Part shown: positions 28,570 through 37,937 of the stretch, piece after piece
Layout: every line of letters begins with the position of its first letter
How positions within the stretch are numbered: position 1 is the first letter of the stretch
Notes under the pieces: generated by a model
Told to the model about the DNA's origin: nothing
Database searches by the model: none
Seen by the model: only the letters and a program-made list of their open reading frames with translations
Translations under genes and position numbers: made by a program
Source: Glycocaulis abyssi
GTDB taxonomy: Bacteria; Pseudomonadota; Alphaproteobacteria; Caulobacterales; Maricaulaceae
Reading direction: 5' to 3'
DNA: 64,000 nt
NCBI RefSeq assembly: GCF_041429775.1
Contig: NZ_CP163422.1
Coordinates: 62,001 to 126,000, forward strand

Positions 28570-29043
28570 ATGCAAAATCTCATCGTGGCCGACACGTCTG
28601 AAGTTTCAGTGGAATCTCTGTCGGCCATAAGACTCGACCGCCAGATGCGGCAAATCACGATCGTCCATCAGTTTCTGAAATGGAGGAACGTTCCTAGCAA
28701 AAACTATGACGAGGTGCTGGGCTTCGACAAAAAGACTCTGAGCAAGCTGAAAACCGGCGACACGAAACTTGCCGCACACCATCAGTTTTCGATATCCAAT
28801 GGCCTTCAAATGCCCTGGTGGTATATCGAACTCCTCACGGACATCCCCATGTCTGATGAGCAGTTATATCAATTATATTCCGATGCAGATTGGTTTAAAT
28901 CCATGCTGCCCAAATTCTTCCTGATACCAAAACATCTGCGCGATCAGCATTTTCAAACACTGCATGCTGCCTGGCACCATCATATAAACGCGCTTAAACT
29001 TCAATCATTAGCGCTCGATGCCACGATTTCTACAAATACATAG
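28570..29043 (+). CDS. Unknown protein, possible helix-turn-helix regulator
   Basis: 157 residues from ATG 28570, which has AGAGGGG just upstream; a GTG-type frame extends nine codons further. Residues around NYDEVLGFDKKTLSKLKTGD look like an XRE-type helix-turn-helix, suggesting a DNA-binding regulator facing the divergent tra promoter. No family recognised. Its TAG overlaps the GTG start of the next gene. Confidence 0.6.
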   Translation: MQNLIVADTSEVSVESLSAIRLDRQMRQITIVHQFLKWRNVPSKNYDEVLGFDKKTLSKLKTGDTKLAAHHQFSISNGLQMPWWYIELLTDIPMSDEQLYQLYSDADWFKSMLPKFFLIPKHLRDQHFQTLHAAWHHHINALKLQSLALDATISTNT

Positions 29044-29756
29044 TGTTTGGCCTTCTAATCGCCCAGTGTGAGCGTCAGGAGGATCCGTCTCGCGATGACG
29101 GAACGCTCACAGCGCCTGCCATACAGACCGCCCTGCAACTACGCGCACTCACTGGCGCCATTACGGCTGCTCATGGTCTTGTTGACGGGCTCAATACGAT
29201 CCTCACCGAGGCATCCCGTGCGCCGCGGTTTACGCGTTTGCCTGCTACCCTACCCCAGCTCCAGGCGCTCCGCTCAATCTTGGCCTGGTCCCGATCCCTT
29301 TTCTTCATCGCGGCGCAACTGACTGAAACCAATCAGGCGCTCCATGAGCTCGATTGCCCATCTGGGCATATAAGCAGTTATGCCGCGCTCTTGCGTGCGC
29401 GCATCATCCTTTCCGGCAAAGCGTTTGTTGGCGGATTTCGCGCCGTAGACCCCGAAAACCTGATCATTCATCCAGACAAGAAATTCCTGACTGAAACGGG
29501 CATGTGCATTCTCGGGGATGCGGCGATCATCAATGCCGCGTCAGACGTGCCCGACGGTCTCTCAGAATGCCTGATCATCGATCAGCTCAACGCTGCTTTG
29601 GACGCCCAACAGACCGCCAGCTTGCTCATTCGTGAGCTTATTCCGTCGCTCTCCCTCAAACGGCTGTCCAGTATCCACTCAAGGATGGCAGAAAACCCGG
29701 CGATCTTCGGCCGGCTGCCCCCTGGTTGCGATCCCCTCTCCCCGATCGCGGGATAG
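29043..29756 (+). CDS. Unknown protein coupled to the upstream regulator gene
   Basis: 237 residues from a GTG start that overlaps the previous stop (TAGTG). Mostly helical with no membrane segment, metal motif or known domain that I can see. It lies between the possible regulator and the ParB-like gene on the same strand, so it may belong to a maintenance or control operon. Confidence 0.6.
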   Translation: MFGLLIAQCERQEDPSRDDGTLTAPAIQTALQLRALTGAITAAHGLVDGLNTILTEASRAPRFTRLPATLPQLQALRSILAWSRSLFFIAAQLTETNQALHELDCPSGHISSYAALLRARIILSGKAFVGGFRAVDPENLIIHPDKKFLTETGMCILGDAAIINAASDVPDGLSECLIIDQLNAALDAQQTASLLIRELIPSLSLKRLSSIHSRMAENPAIFGRLPPGCDPLSPIAG

Positions 29757-29814
29757 AGAGAAAAATGAGGGACGAGAGATGCTTATTCAGCATCTGATGA
29801 CAGGAGAATAGCCC

Positions 29815-31686
29815 ATGTCCGTTACCCTTGTTCCGCTCAAGCAACTTGTCGTGTGCCAGTCCAATATCCGCTCTCGGCCCTACACGCCGGAGAGTGTCGC
29901 AGCTCTTGCCGCCTCGATCGAGAAAAGAGGCCTCTTGCAAGCCCCGCTTGGCTACCGCAAGAGCAAGAAACAGGTTGCCCTCGTCGGTGGTGGCCGCCGC
30001 CGCGCCGCCCTGCTTCTGCTCGACAAAGAAGGCCGCATGCCGGACTCCCTCAAATCCGGCATTCCGGTCAATTTGCGTGAGGGCACCCAGGCCGAACACC
30101 TCGCCGCTTCCTATGACGAAAACATGGAGCGCGTCGATCTCTCCCCGGTGGAGCAGTTTCGTGCTTTCCAGAGGCTCCGCGATCAGGGCCTGAGCGTTGA
30201 GGCTATTGCTATCGAAATGAACGTCACCCCCCGCATGGTGCGGCAGCGTCTTTCCTTATCCACTCTGCATCAAAGCATCCTGGACGCTTTTGAAGAGGGC
30301 CGGTTCGGTATCGATATCCTGCAGGCTTTCACGGCAACCGAGAACACCGAGCGCCAGCTCGAAGTGCTCAATGAAATGCTCAACGCATATTACAAATGGT
30401 CCCCTCATCAGCTTCGCCGCGAGTTGGTACGAGACGAAATCACACCGTCCCACAGGCTCGTGAAGTTCGTCGGGCGTGAAGCCTATGAATCAGCGGGAGG
30501 TTCGTTCACGGAAGATCTTTTCGATGAAAGCCTGTCCTATTGCGACAATCCCGATCTGTTGACCGAGCTCGCACAAACCAAACTCGAAGAGCATGCCGCC
30601 GAAATTGCTGAAGAAGGCTGGAAATGGGTCACGCCGGTAATAACCCTGGTGTACTCCGAGATCCGCGAGTTTGGCCGCCACTATCCCGAAGACCGCTTCC
30701 GTGATGAGGCCGCCGCAAAACGTGACGCGGAGATCAGTACCCAGCTGGAATCTCTTGAAGCACGTTTTCAGACCGAGACTGATGACGATGCTCTCGCCAA
30801 ACTGGGAGAGGAATTTGACGCCCTCGAAAGTGAGCGCGAAACCCTCTCGATCGAAGCCTTTAATGACGATCAAATTGCTCAATCTGGTGTCTACGTCTCT
30901 GTCTCCCAGACGGGAGAACTTTCAGTGGAACGCGGGCTCATTCGTCCTGAAGACCAGCCAGCCGCTCCAGAAGCCCCCTCGCCTACTTCCGCAGATAACG
31001 AGGAAGCTTCACAGACCGACGGCCATAACAAGGCTTATCGCTTTTCCAATCGTTTGGCCGAGGACATCGACCGCGCACTGCAGGCGGGTATCCAGCACGC
31101 CATTATGGATGATCCGAAAACCGCGTTTCTGCTTTCCACGGCTCATTTGGCGAAGATCACCTTCAACCACTCGCGCCGGACGGTCACGATTTCCTCTGAA
31201 AGCCCTGCCAACACCGCATCTACAATCGAGGTCATCACGTCCCAGAAGGCCTCTGACCAGTATGATGCCTGGTCGGAACGCCTGAAAAATGCCGAGTGTC
31301 TGCTTGAAGAGCTGGCCAGCTGGCCTGAAGATGATGTCAAGGCCCTGCATACCTTCTGTGCCGCACATCTATATGCGCGTTCAACCCACTGGGGTCGCAG
31401 TAATAATCCGGAAAGCCACCATACTCTGCGTACCCTTCTTGGCTTCAAGCCTGAGAACCATTTCTCCGCTGATACCGCCCTCTTTGGCCACTTCACGAAG
31501 GGTCAGATCGCCACAGCCTGCGGTATCATGGATTCAACGATGGCACCTGTTACGAACGCCAAGAAGTCGGACATGATACCCCTAGCGGTCAAGCTGGCCG
31601 CCAAGACCGGATGGCTCCCATCCGCTTTCACCGATGAAACTGGCTACGGGCTCATTGCGCCGTCGCCAGCTCGTGAAGACGCATAG
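29815..31686 (+). CDS. parB: ParB/Spo0J-family partition protein, large plasmid form
   Basis: 623 residues. The N-terminal ParB domain begins PLKQLVVCQSNIRSRPYTPESV and contains VALVGGGRRRAALLLL, the box with the nucleotide-binding arginines. A helix-turn-helix follows (SVEAIAIEMNVTPRMVRQRL). The extra 400 C-terminal residues, including a coiled coil near 290-340, are typical of large ParB-like proteins on alphaproteobacterial plasmids. It precedes the repeat region and parA, so it probably binds those repeats, though some members also have nuclease activity. AGGAG lies upstream of the ATG. Confidence 0.85.
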   Translation: MSVTLVPLKQLVVCQSNIRSRPYTPESVAALAASIEKRGLLQAPLGYRKSKKQVALVGGGRRRAALLLLDKEGRMPDSLKSGIPVNLREGTQAEHLAASYDENMERVDLSPVEQFRAFQRLRDQGLSVEAIAIEMNVTPRMVRQRLSLSTLHQSILDAFEEGRFGIDILQAFTATENTERQLEVLNEMLNAYYKWSPHQLRRELVRDEITPSHRLVKFVGREAYESAGGSFTEDLFDESLSYCDNPDLLTELAQTKLEEHAAEIAEEGWKWVTPVITLVYSEIREFGRHYPEDRFRDEAAAKRDAEISTQLESLEARFQTETDDDALAKLGEEFDALESERETLSIEAFNDDQIAQSGVYVSVSQTGELSVERGLIRPEDQPAAPEAPSPTSADNEEASQTDGHNKAYRFSNRLAEDIDRALQAGIQHAIMDDPKTAFLLSTAHLAKITFNHSRRTVTISSESPANTASTIEVITSQKASDQYDAWSERLKNAECLLEELASWPEDDVKALHTFCAAHLYARSTHWGRSNNPESHHTLRTLLGFKPENHFSADTALFGHFTKGQIATACGIMDSTMAPVTNAKKSDMIPLAVKLAAKTGWLPSAFTDETGYGLIAPSPAREDA

Positions 31687-31706
31687 ACGCTTCAAGAGCT
31701 TTAGGA

Positions 31707-31750
31707 AGGGCGGTTTGCGTTTTCTCCTGGCGCAAACCGCCCTGCTTTAT
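31707..31750 (+). terminator. Terminator after the ParB gene
   Basis: Perfect 13-base stem: AGGGCGGTTTGCG at 31707-31719 pairs with CGCAAACCGCCCT at 31731-31743, with an 11-base loop and a short T-rich tail. It begins 20 bases after the stop codon. Confidence 0.75.
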
Positions 31751-31810
31751 GTTTGCAACTGCCCAAGATTCCATCTGATATGAGAGTCGGTCGATGGCAC
31801 CCGCGTTTCC

Positions 31811-32110
31811 GTTTCCAATGTGCCGCGCCGGTAACTGTGTTGCACAGGGTACCCGGCGTCTACCAAGTGCGTCCGGGTTGACTATGGCACCAGTAATGGC
31901 CATAGTTGCCATTGTTCCCATTGTTCCCATTGTTCCCAATGTGTGGCGTTGTTGGCGGTGTTTCCAATGTGCGACGGCCTGCCCCGTATTAAACACCGCG
32001 TACATTGTTGCCAATGGACGACGCTGCCAACATTGTTACACTCTGTTAACTCTGTTGTGTCAGGTTCCCGCCGTTATGTGGCGTAACCAGCGTCCCACCA
32101 TGTTTCCATG
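31811..32110 (+). repeat. Repeat cluster upstream of parA, putative centromere/operator
   Basis: A gene-free stretch packed with related 8-10 base words. CCATTGTTC is repeated three times in tandem at 31909-31935, followed at once by CCAATGTG. GTTTCCAATGTGC occurs at 31811-31823 and 31960-31972. ACATTGTTGCCAATGG (32002-32017) and AACATTGTTAC (from 32029) are inverted or related forms, and CTCTGTTA/CTCTGTTG repeat near 32041-32056. Multiple half-sites of this kind are expected for ParB- or ParA-bound parS, or for iterons. No replication initiator is adjacent, which favours partition. Confidence 0.65.
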
Positions 32111-32124
32111 AAGGAGAGCGTCTA

Positions 32125-32811
32125 ATGCCTCATAAGGTCATCAGTATCGCCACATCAAAGGGTGGCGCGGGCAAGACAACGCTTTGCATTTGCCTCGCCA
32201 GCGCATTCGCCGAGCAGGGTGGGAAGATTGCACTTGTCGACACCGATCCCCAAGGTTCGCTGACTTCCTGGGCCGAGAAAGCTGATCTGCCCGAATCCAT
32301 ATCGGTTTTCTCGGAATCTACTGATGAAAACCGCGTCATCGATCTCATTGAGGCGGCGAGCAAAACTCATCATCTGACCATTGTAGACGTGCAGGGAACC
32401 GCCAACACGCTAGCTCACACAGCCATGGCCTTTTCCGATCTCGTAATCATCCCCATGAAAGCATCGGAATTTGATGCAAGAGCTGCATTCGATACTCTCA
32501 CGGCCGTGAGAGCGGTTGCGCGCAGCCGCCGCAGTGACATCGAATTCATGCCGGTGCTCAATTGCCTTTCGCCTGCCATACCATCGCGAACCGCGCAGGC
32601 CATTCGAGAAGGGTTCGAACAAGCCGGAATTGCCGTCCAGACAGGGCTTTCTGACAGAGAGGCATTCAGGTGCATCTCAGCCTATGGGGGCTCTCTGTTC
32701 GAGCTCTCTGACAGCCAAGCACCCGGTCTAACCAAGGCCAAAGCGGAAGCACTCGATTTTGCCAGCCTGGTCGCAGACAGGTTGGGCATCTCACAAACGC
32801 GGGCTGCATAG
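32125..32811 (+). CDS. parA: ParA-family partition ATPase
   Basis: 228 residues. The deviant Walker A KGGAGKTTLCICLAS, Walker A' LVDTDPQGSLTSW and Walker B TIVDVQGTA are all present. The short length and lack of an N-terminal helix-turn-helix indicate a type Ib-like ParA, so autoregulation may depend on a partner. GAAGGAGAG precedes the ATG. The upstream repeat cluster and the small downstream gene complete a partition cassette. Confidence 0.93.
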   Translation: MPHKVISIATSKGGAGKTTLCICLASAFAEQGGKIALVDTDPQGSLTSWAEKADLPESISVFSESTDENRVIDLIEAASKTHHLTIVDVQGTANTLAHTAMAFSDLVIIPMKASEFDARAAFDTLTAVRAVARSRRSDIEFMPVLNCLSPAIPSRTAQAIREGFEQAGIAVQTGLSDREAFRCISAYGGSLFELSDSQAPGLTKAKAEALDFASLVADRLGISQTRAA

Positions 32812-32822
32812 GGGAGGGCGAT

Positions 32823-33218
32823 ATGGTCGAGAAACCCAAACTCACGTTCTTTGAAGAACCACCGGCTAAAGAGAAATCTCCGGCGATAACGCGGACACGC
32901 GAGGAAGTCCTCGCTGCTACCCAGGTGATGAACAAGACACGAGGCATCACGCCCGTGAAGCCGCGTTCCAAATCCGGGCCGGTTCCAAAGGAACGGACCC
33001 GAACAGATCGCATCACAGCCCGCACCTATCCCGAGCATTCGGCCGTAGCGAAATACCTCTTTGAAAAACACCGCGCAGCTGGGCCCGTCCTTGAAGCTGC
33101 CATTCTTCAGTTCGCACGGGACGTGATCAAACGAGGCAGTATCAATGACCAGCTCCTATCCGAGCGCCAGATTGCTGATCTCCAAGCCCTTGTCGATCAG
33201 GCGCTCGCCAATAATTAG
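32823..33218 (+). CDS. Small partner gene of parA
   Basis: 131 residues, starting 11 bases after the parA stop. The first 65 residues are rich in Pro, Lys and Arg and look disordered; the C-terminal half is helical (AAGPVLEAAILQFARDVIKR). This plan of a basic tail plus folded domain resembles small centromere-binding partners, but no ribbon-helix-helix can be assigned firmly. Function inferred from position only. Confidence 0.6.
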   Translation: MVEKPKLTFFEEPPAKEKSPAITRTREEVLAATQVMNKTRGITPVKPRSKSGPVPKERTRTDRITARTYPEHSAVAKYLFEKHRAAGPVLEAAILQFARDVIKRGSINDQLLSERQIADLQALVDQALANN

Positions 33219-33314
33219 TGATCTTACATAGACCGCAAAAGGCATATTAAACAACAACTTATAAAATGTACATTTCGCTTGAAAGAAACATAGGCTCGTG
33301 CTACATCATTGAAC

Positions 33315-33474
33315 GTCAACGCATACGTTGACCATCCCACTTGGCCGGGCTACTAGCCCACCCCCGTAAATCGGTGGCCCGGCCAATATCCTTTCCCGGT
33401 CCAGCCGTATCGTTCGACCTCTTCACCGCCCGAAAGGGAAAAAGGGGAGGGGTCTTCCTGAAACTTTTCAGGAG
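33315..33474 (+). promoter_or_regulatory. Structured leader of the methyltransferase-helicase gene
   Basis: Three inverted repeats before the start codon: GTCAACG/CGTTGAC (33315-33332), TTGGCCGGGC/GCCCGGCCAA (33341-33350 with 33377-33386) and CCTGAAA/TTTCAGG (33457-33472). The last overlaps the AGGAG ribosome site of the next gene, so folding could limit translation. Confidence 0.5.
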
Positions 33475-33481
33475 AAAGACG

Positions 33482-36400
33482 ATGCACCAACAATCCCCGC
33501 TATCGCGTGCTGCCACATTATTCGCTGGCACGCCCATAGAGAGACCGCTATCGCGAGCCTCTATCAACGAAACCATGGACACAACCCATGAGTTTGGCAG
33601 GTGGGAATGGCGCGACGCTTACGACGCTATCGAAGCTGCCACTGTGCTGCGTATCCTGGCAAGCAATCCCTCCAGCTCCGTGGCTGAACTTCTGACTATC
33701 GCCACCCAGCTCCAGCACTGGAAGCCCACACAGACCATACGTTCCATTGCCAGTCAGTCGCGCGAACTCTTTTCCACCCCTCCCATATTGGCAGCTGCGG
33801 CCACTGCTCTACTGAATACGCGCACAGACATGCGTGTTCTGGAGCCTTCGGCCGGCAACGGCATGCTGGCAGCTTTTGCAGGCTTGAAAGGCGCCGCGCT
33901 CACGCTCAACGAGCCTAATGCTCAGTCACGTTCAATTCTCAAATTCCTCTTCCCCTCAGCCGAAATAATGGCTGCTGATGCCGCCGTCCTTGACGCGTTG
34001 ACCGCTCCGGACGGGCGATATCACCGGGCCATCATCAACCCACCCTTCGCTCATGCCGAACGTCATCTGAAGACCCTTATGTCCTGCCTTGATACCGAAG
34101 GTGTTGCCGTCGCCTTGCTGCCAGCACGATTGACGGACGCCAAGGCATTGTCTGCCGTCCTGGGTGACCGGGCAGAGTGTGACGTTCTGTTGAGTCTCGC
34201 TCCCAAGCTCTTCGCACACGCAGGCGTCTCTACCGCTACTGCTCTGGTGCGCTTGATCAAACGCGCTCCGCAAAGGCTCCCCGACGTTCAACCTATCGCC
34301 GACTATGACGAGCTGAAAACTACCGTTCAGGACATCCGCCGCGCTTCCAATGCTCAACCAGGCGCGGCTCCATCCAATACTCCAGATTCAGGACAACTTG
34401 GTCTGGATCTCGGCCAAGGCTCTGCCACCCGCACCTCCAGAGTCCGGTCCTTCGGCACATTCCGTCCTCCGCTTCCCGGAAAACCCCTGCAATATGGCAC
34501 CACCGAGCCTCAATCTGCCCAGCCAGCCGGAGACTCTGCCATCTTCGCGCGATACCGCCCCAGCCGTGTGGCTCTCGAAGATGCCAAGCCTCATATCACC
34601 CCGCTTGTTGAAACGTTCTCCATGGCATCCGTGCCAGCGCCCAAGCCTACCTACCAGCCGTGCCTTCCCGCCCGAGTAATCAAGTCAGGCATACTCACCG
34701 ACGCCCAACTGGAATCCATCATCTACGCAGGTCAGGCACACGAACGCTTCATTCCCGGAGCCTATCTGCCCAATGAAAGCGCTCTTGACGTCAATGAGCA
34801 CCCTGAAGGCCACGCCTATCGCTATGGCTACTTCATCGCCGATGGCACCGGAGTAGGGAAGGGGCGCGAAATCGCCGGCATCCTGATGGACAATCTATGC
34901 CGCGGCCGCACCCGTCACCTCTGGATTTCAGAAAGCGCCACCTTGATAGAAGACGCCCGGCGAGACTGGACCGCTCTTGGTGGCCGCGCCCATGAAATCA
35001 TCGATCTCAAAGCTATCTCGGCCAACGACGATATCTCCAACGTCGAAGGCATCCTCTTTGCGACCTATGCAACACTGCGTATGGGCTCCACCCAAGCGCG
35101 CCGTGCCCGCATCGACCAGATCATCGAAGCTTTCGGCACCGATTTCGACGGCTTGATCATCTTCGATGAGGCCCATGCCATGGGCTCTGCGATCCAGATC
35201 CAGGGCAAGATCGGTATGGGTAAGGCATCCCAAACCGGCCTCACTGGCCTGCGCCTTCAAAACATGCTCCCAGAGGCCCGCATCGTTTACGTCTCTGCCA
35301 CCGGCGGCTCTCACGTCGAAAATCTGGCATACGCCACGCGCCTCGGCCTGTGGGGCTGTTCGAAGACGCCCTTCGATACCCGTGAAGCATGCCTTTCCAA
35401 TCTCTCTGCTGGCGGTCCTGCAGCTCTTGAGCTGCTGATGAGAGAGCTGAAGGGCAGGGGACTCTACACCGCCCGTTCCCTCAGCTACGAGGGTGTATCC
35501 TATGACCCTCTCTCCCACGACTTCACACCAGACGATATCGCTCTCTGGGATGAATGGTCAGCCGCCTGGACCGTAATCCACTCCAATCTCCAGGCCGCTC
35601 TGGAATCCACCGGCATTGTCGATGAAACCAACGCCACCAATTCCAGATCAGCAAAAGCGGCCGCGCTCTCGGCTTTTGAATCCACTAAACTCCGGTTCTT
35701 CGGCCACCTGCTTCAAACCATACAATCACCAGCACTCATCCAGGCCATTGAGGAAGACATTTCCAATGGCCTTGCCCCGGTCGTGCAGGTCACATCCACC
35801 AATCAGTCCGTTCTCGAACGCAGGTTGAAGCAGGCTGGCGATATGGGCATCGAGAATATCGACATCACGCCCAAAGAATATGTGATCGATTATCTTGAGA
35901 ACGCCTTCCCCGTTATCAAGCAACAGCCGATTTATGAAGACGGCGAGATCGTCGACACCACACCTCTGCTCGACAAGGACGGCAACTACGTCGTCTGCCC
36001 CGAAGCAATCGCAGCAAGAGAAGCCCTCTTGACCCGCCTTCTCCTGCTCCCTGAATGCCTGGGCGCTCTCGACCAGCTCGTTCTTCATTTCGGTACTGAT
36101 CGCCTTGCCGAATGTACCTGCCGCTCCCGTCGGCTGGTCATGGACAATGGATCCCGCGCGCTTGTAACCCGGCGGCCAGTTCAAACCCGGCTGAAGCAGC
36201 GCGCTTCATGGCAGGTGATGCGGATCTGCTCGTCTTCTCCGACGCTGGCGGTACGGGCCGTTCCTATCACGCCAGTCTCGACCACAAAAACCAGAAGCGT
36301 CGCAGCCATTATCTTATCGAACCGGGTTGGCGCGCTTCCAAAGCAATTCAGGGTCTTGGACGCTCGCACCGTTCCAATCAGGCGGTACCCCCGCGCTTCC

Positions 36401-37632
36401 GGCCGGTATCTACAAATCTCGCCGGGCAGAAGCGCTTCATTTCCACCATCGCCCGCCGTCTTGAGGTGCTTGGGGCCTTCACCAAAGCCGACAGACGTTC
36501 GGCCGGCGACCAGCTCTTTTCCGCCCTGGACAATCTGGAAGGCCCATACGCCTTTGGCGCCTATCGCAACTGGGTTCATCAGCTCGCCTCGGGAAAAGCG
36601 TGTATCTCTGCAGCTAAATTCGAGGAGCTCACTGGTCTCAAACTGACCGCTAACGCAGCCGCGATCTCTGACCTGCCTGCCATAACACGCTGGCTAAACA
36701 GACTCCTGGCGCTGCCTTTCGCAACGCAGAACGCCATCTTCGCAGAATTCTTCGGCCTGCTGGAAGCCTCGCTCGAACAGGCAAAATCACAAGGTATCCT
36801 CGATCACGAGATATCCATGATCACCGCCGATGAAATCCGTTTGCTTGAACGCCATCAGCTCCCTGCCGATCCAGAAGCTTTCTTGCCCGGCTATGTCTCT
36901 GTCTATGAGACAACCGACATCCTCCACCCACGCTCCTTGGATGCTCTATCAATCGATCCGGACTTCACATCGGGCTATTTCAAGGACCGTAAAACACAAA
37001 CGCCCATCCTCGCGTCCATGCCCCGGCTGGCTGCAGGAGATAACGGTATTCCCTACACCGTCCTCACGCTCGACAGCCCCTCTTCACGCTGGCATCAGTC
37101 AGAAAACGTCCTCATCATGCGCTACGATGAGATCGATCGGGAAGAGTTCACGCGCCTCTGGGAAGCCGCTCAATCCAAACCGGCTCAAATCCTGAAACGC
37201 CTGGTCCATATCCTCCACGGTGCCAGCCTTCACCTATGGCGGTCATTCGACTCCTCGGACATCTCCGTCCGTCGCATAATGGATGACAACGGCGATTCCG
37301 TTGTCGGCCGGCTGCTCACTGCCAACCAGGCCCAAATGCTTGCCGATATCGAAACCCGTCAGAAACCCGATCACCTTATCTCCCAGCTGAGAGAGGGGCG
37401 ATCCATAAGCCACACCGCTTCTCGCCTTCACCTTGTGCCCACTCGCTTCATGGACAAGCCCGTGATCGAGATTCGTGGCTGGAAAGCCGACGATCTTCCA
37501 TTCTGGACCTCCCTAGGTGCCCAAGCGCAACGCCATTCCTACCAGATGCGCCTCACGGTGCCAGATCAGGAAGCCCTGGGCTTCCTTCAACGGCTACAAC
37601 AATCCCGGCCCGATCTCGTCTTGGCGGCCTGA
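33482..37632 (+). pseudogene. Methyltransferase / Strawberry-notch helicase fusion, frameshifted
   Basis: About 1,380 residues when the two frames are joined. N-terminal adenine-methyltransferase-like domain: LEPSAGNGMLAAFAG and the catalytic NPPF in RAIINPPFAHAERH. Then a superfamily-2 helicase: GTGVGKGRE near residue 455, DEAH at 562, SATGGSHVENLAY. The Strawberry-notch C-terminal domain has FSDAGGTGRSYHASLD and IQGLGRSHRSNQ. The first frame holds the protein to about 36175; the rest is in the -1 frame to 37632. The join is near GGCGGCCAG (36171-36179), where one base seems missing. Start at 33482 has AGGAG eight bases upstream. Such proteins are common on large alphaproteobacterial conjugative plasmids. 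Sequencing error and true decay are both possible. Confidence 0.88.
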
Positions 37633-37866
37633 CGTATGATTATCCCTGCACGCGTCCCCTGGGGTAGGAGAACTCTTAACTCAATCGCTCTATTACAAAC
37701 ATTGGGCTCTCTGGACAGTCGCCTATATCTGTTTTGTTGTTAGACACGCACTGAACTCAAATATTGAACGCCGGAGTGCAGAGTTTTCAGGCGCAACACA
37801 TTCTTGTGAAAGGCTCTCCAATCAAATGCGGGACCAATCGGGTCTTAGGTAAGCTCGCGCGTCCTG

Positions 37867-37897
37867 TTGAGGGCACCAGCAGCTCCGTGCGTATAGC
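37867..37897 (+). promoter_or_regulatory. MerR-type promoter of the copper ATPase gene
   Basis: TTGAGG (37867-37872) and TATAGC (37892-37897) are separated by 19 bases, the long spacing typical of MerR/CueR-activated promoters. The spacer contains the dyad GCAC-N10-GTGC. It lies 40 bases before the copA start. Confidence 0.55.
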
Positions 37898-37937
37898 CTA
37901 TCAGGTAACCTGTTCTGCAGAAGCGGGGGCAAGCGGC

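Noticed and set aside
31909-31943. CRISPR array
   Set aside because: The tandem units are only nine bases without spacers; they fit protein-binding repeats.
36112-37632. Separate gene for the Strawberry-notch C-terminal half
   Set aside because: Its first residues are out of family and the conserved sequence continues directly from the upstream frame, so it is the second part of one frameshifted gene.
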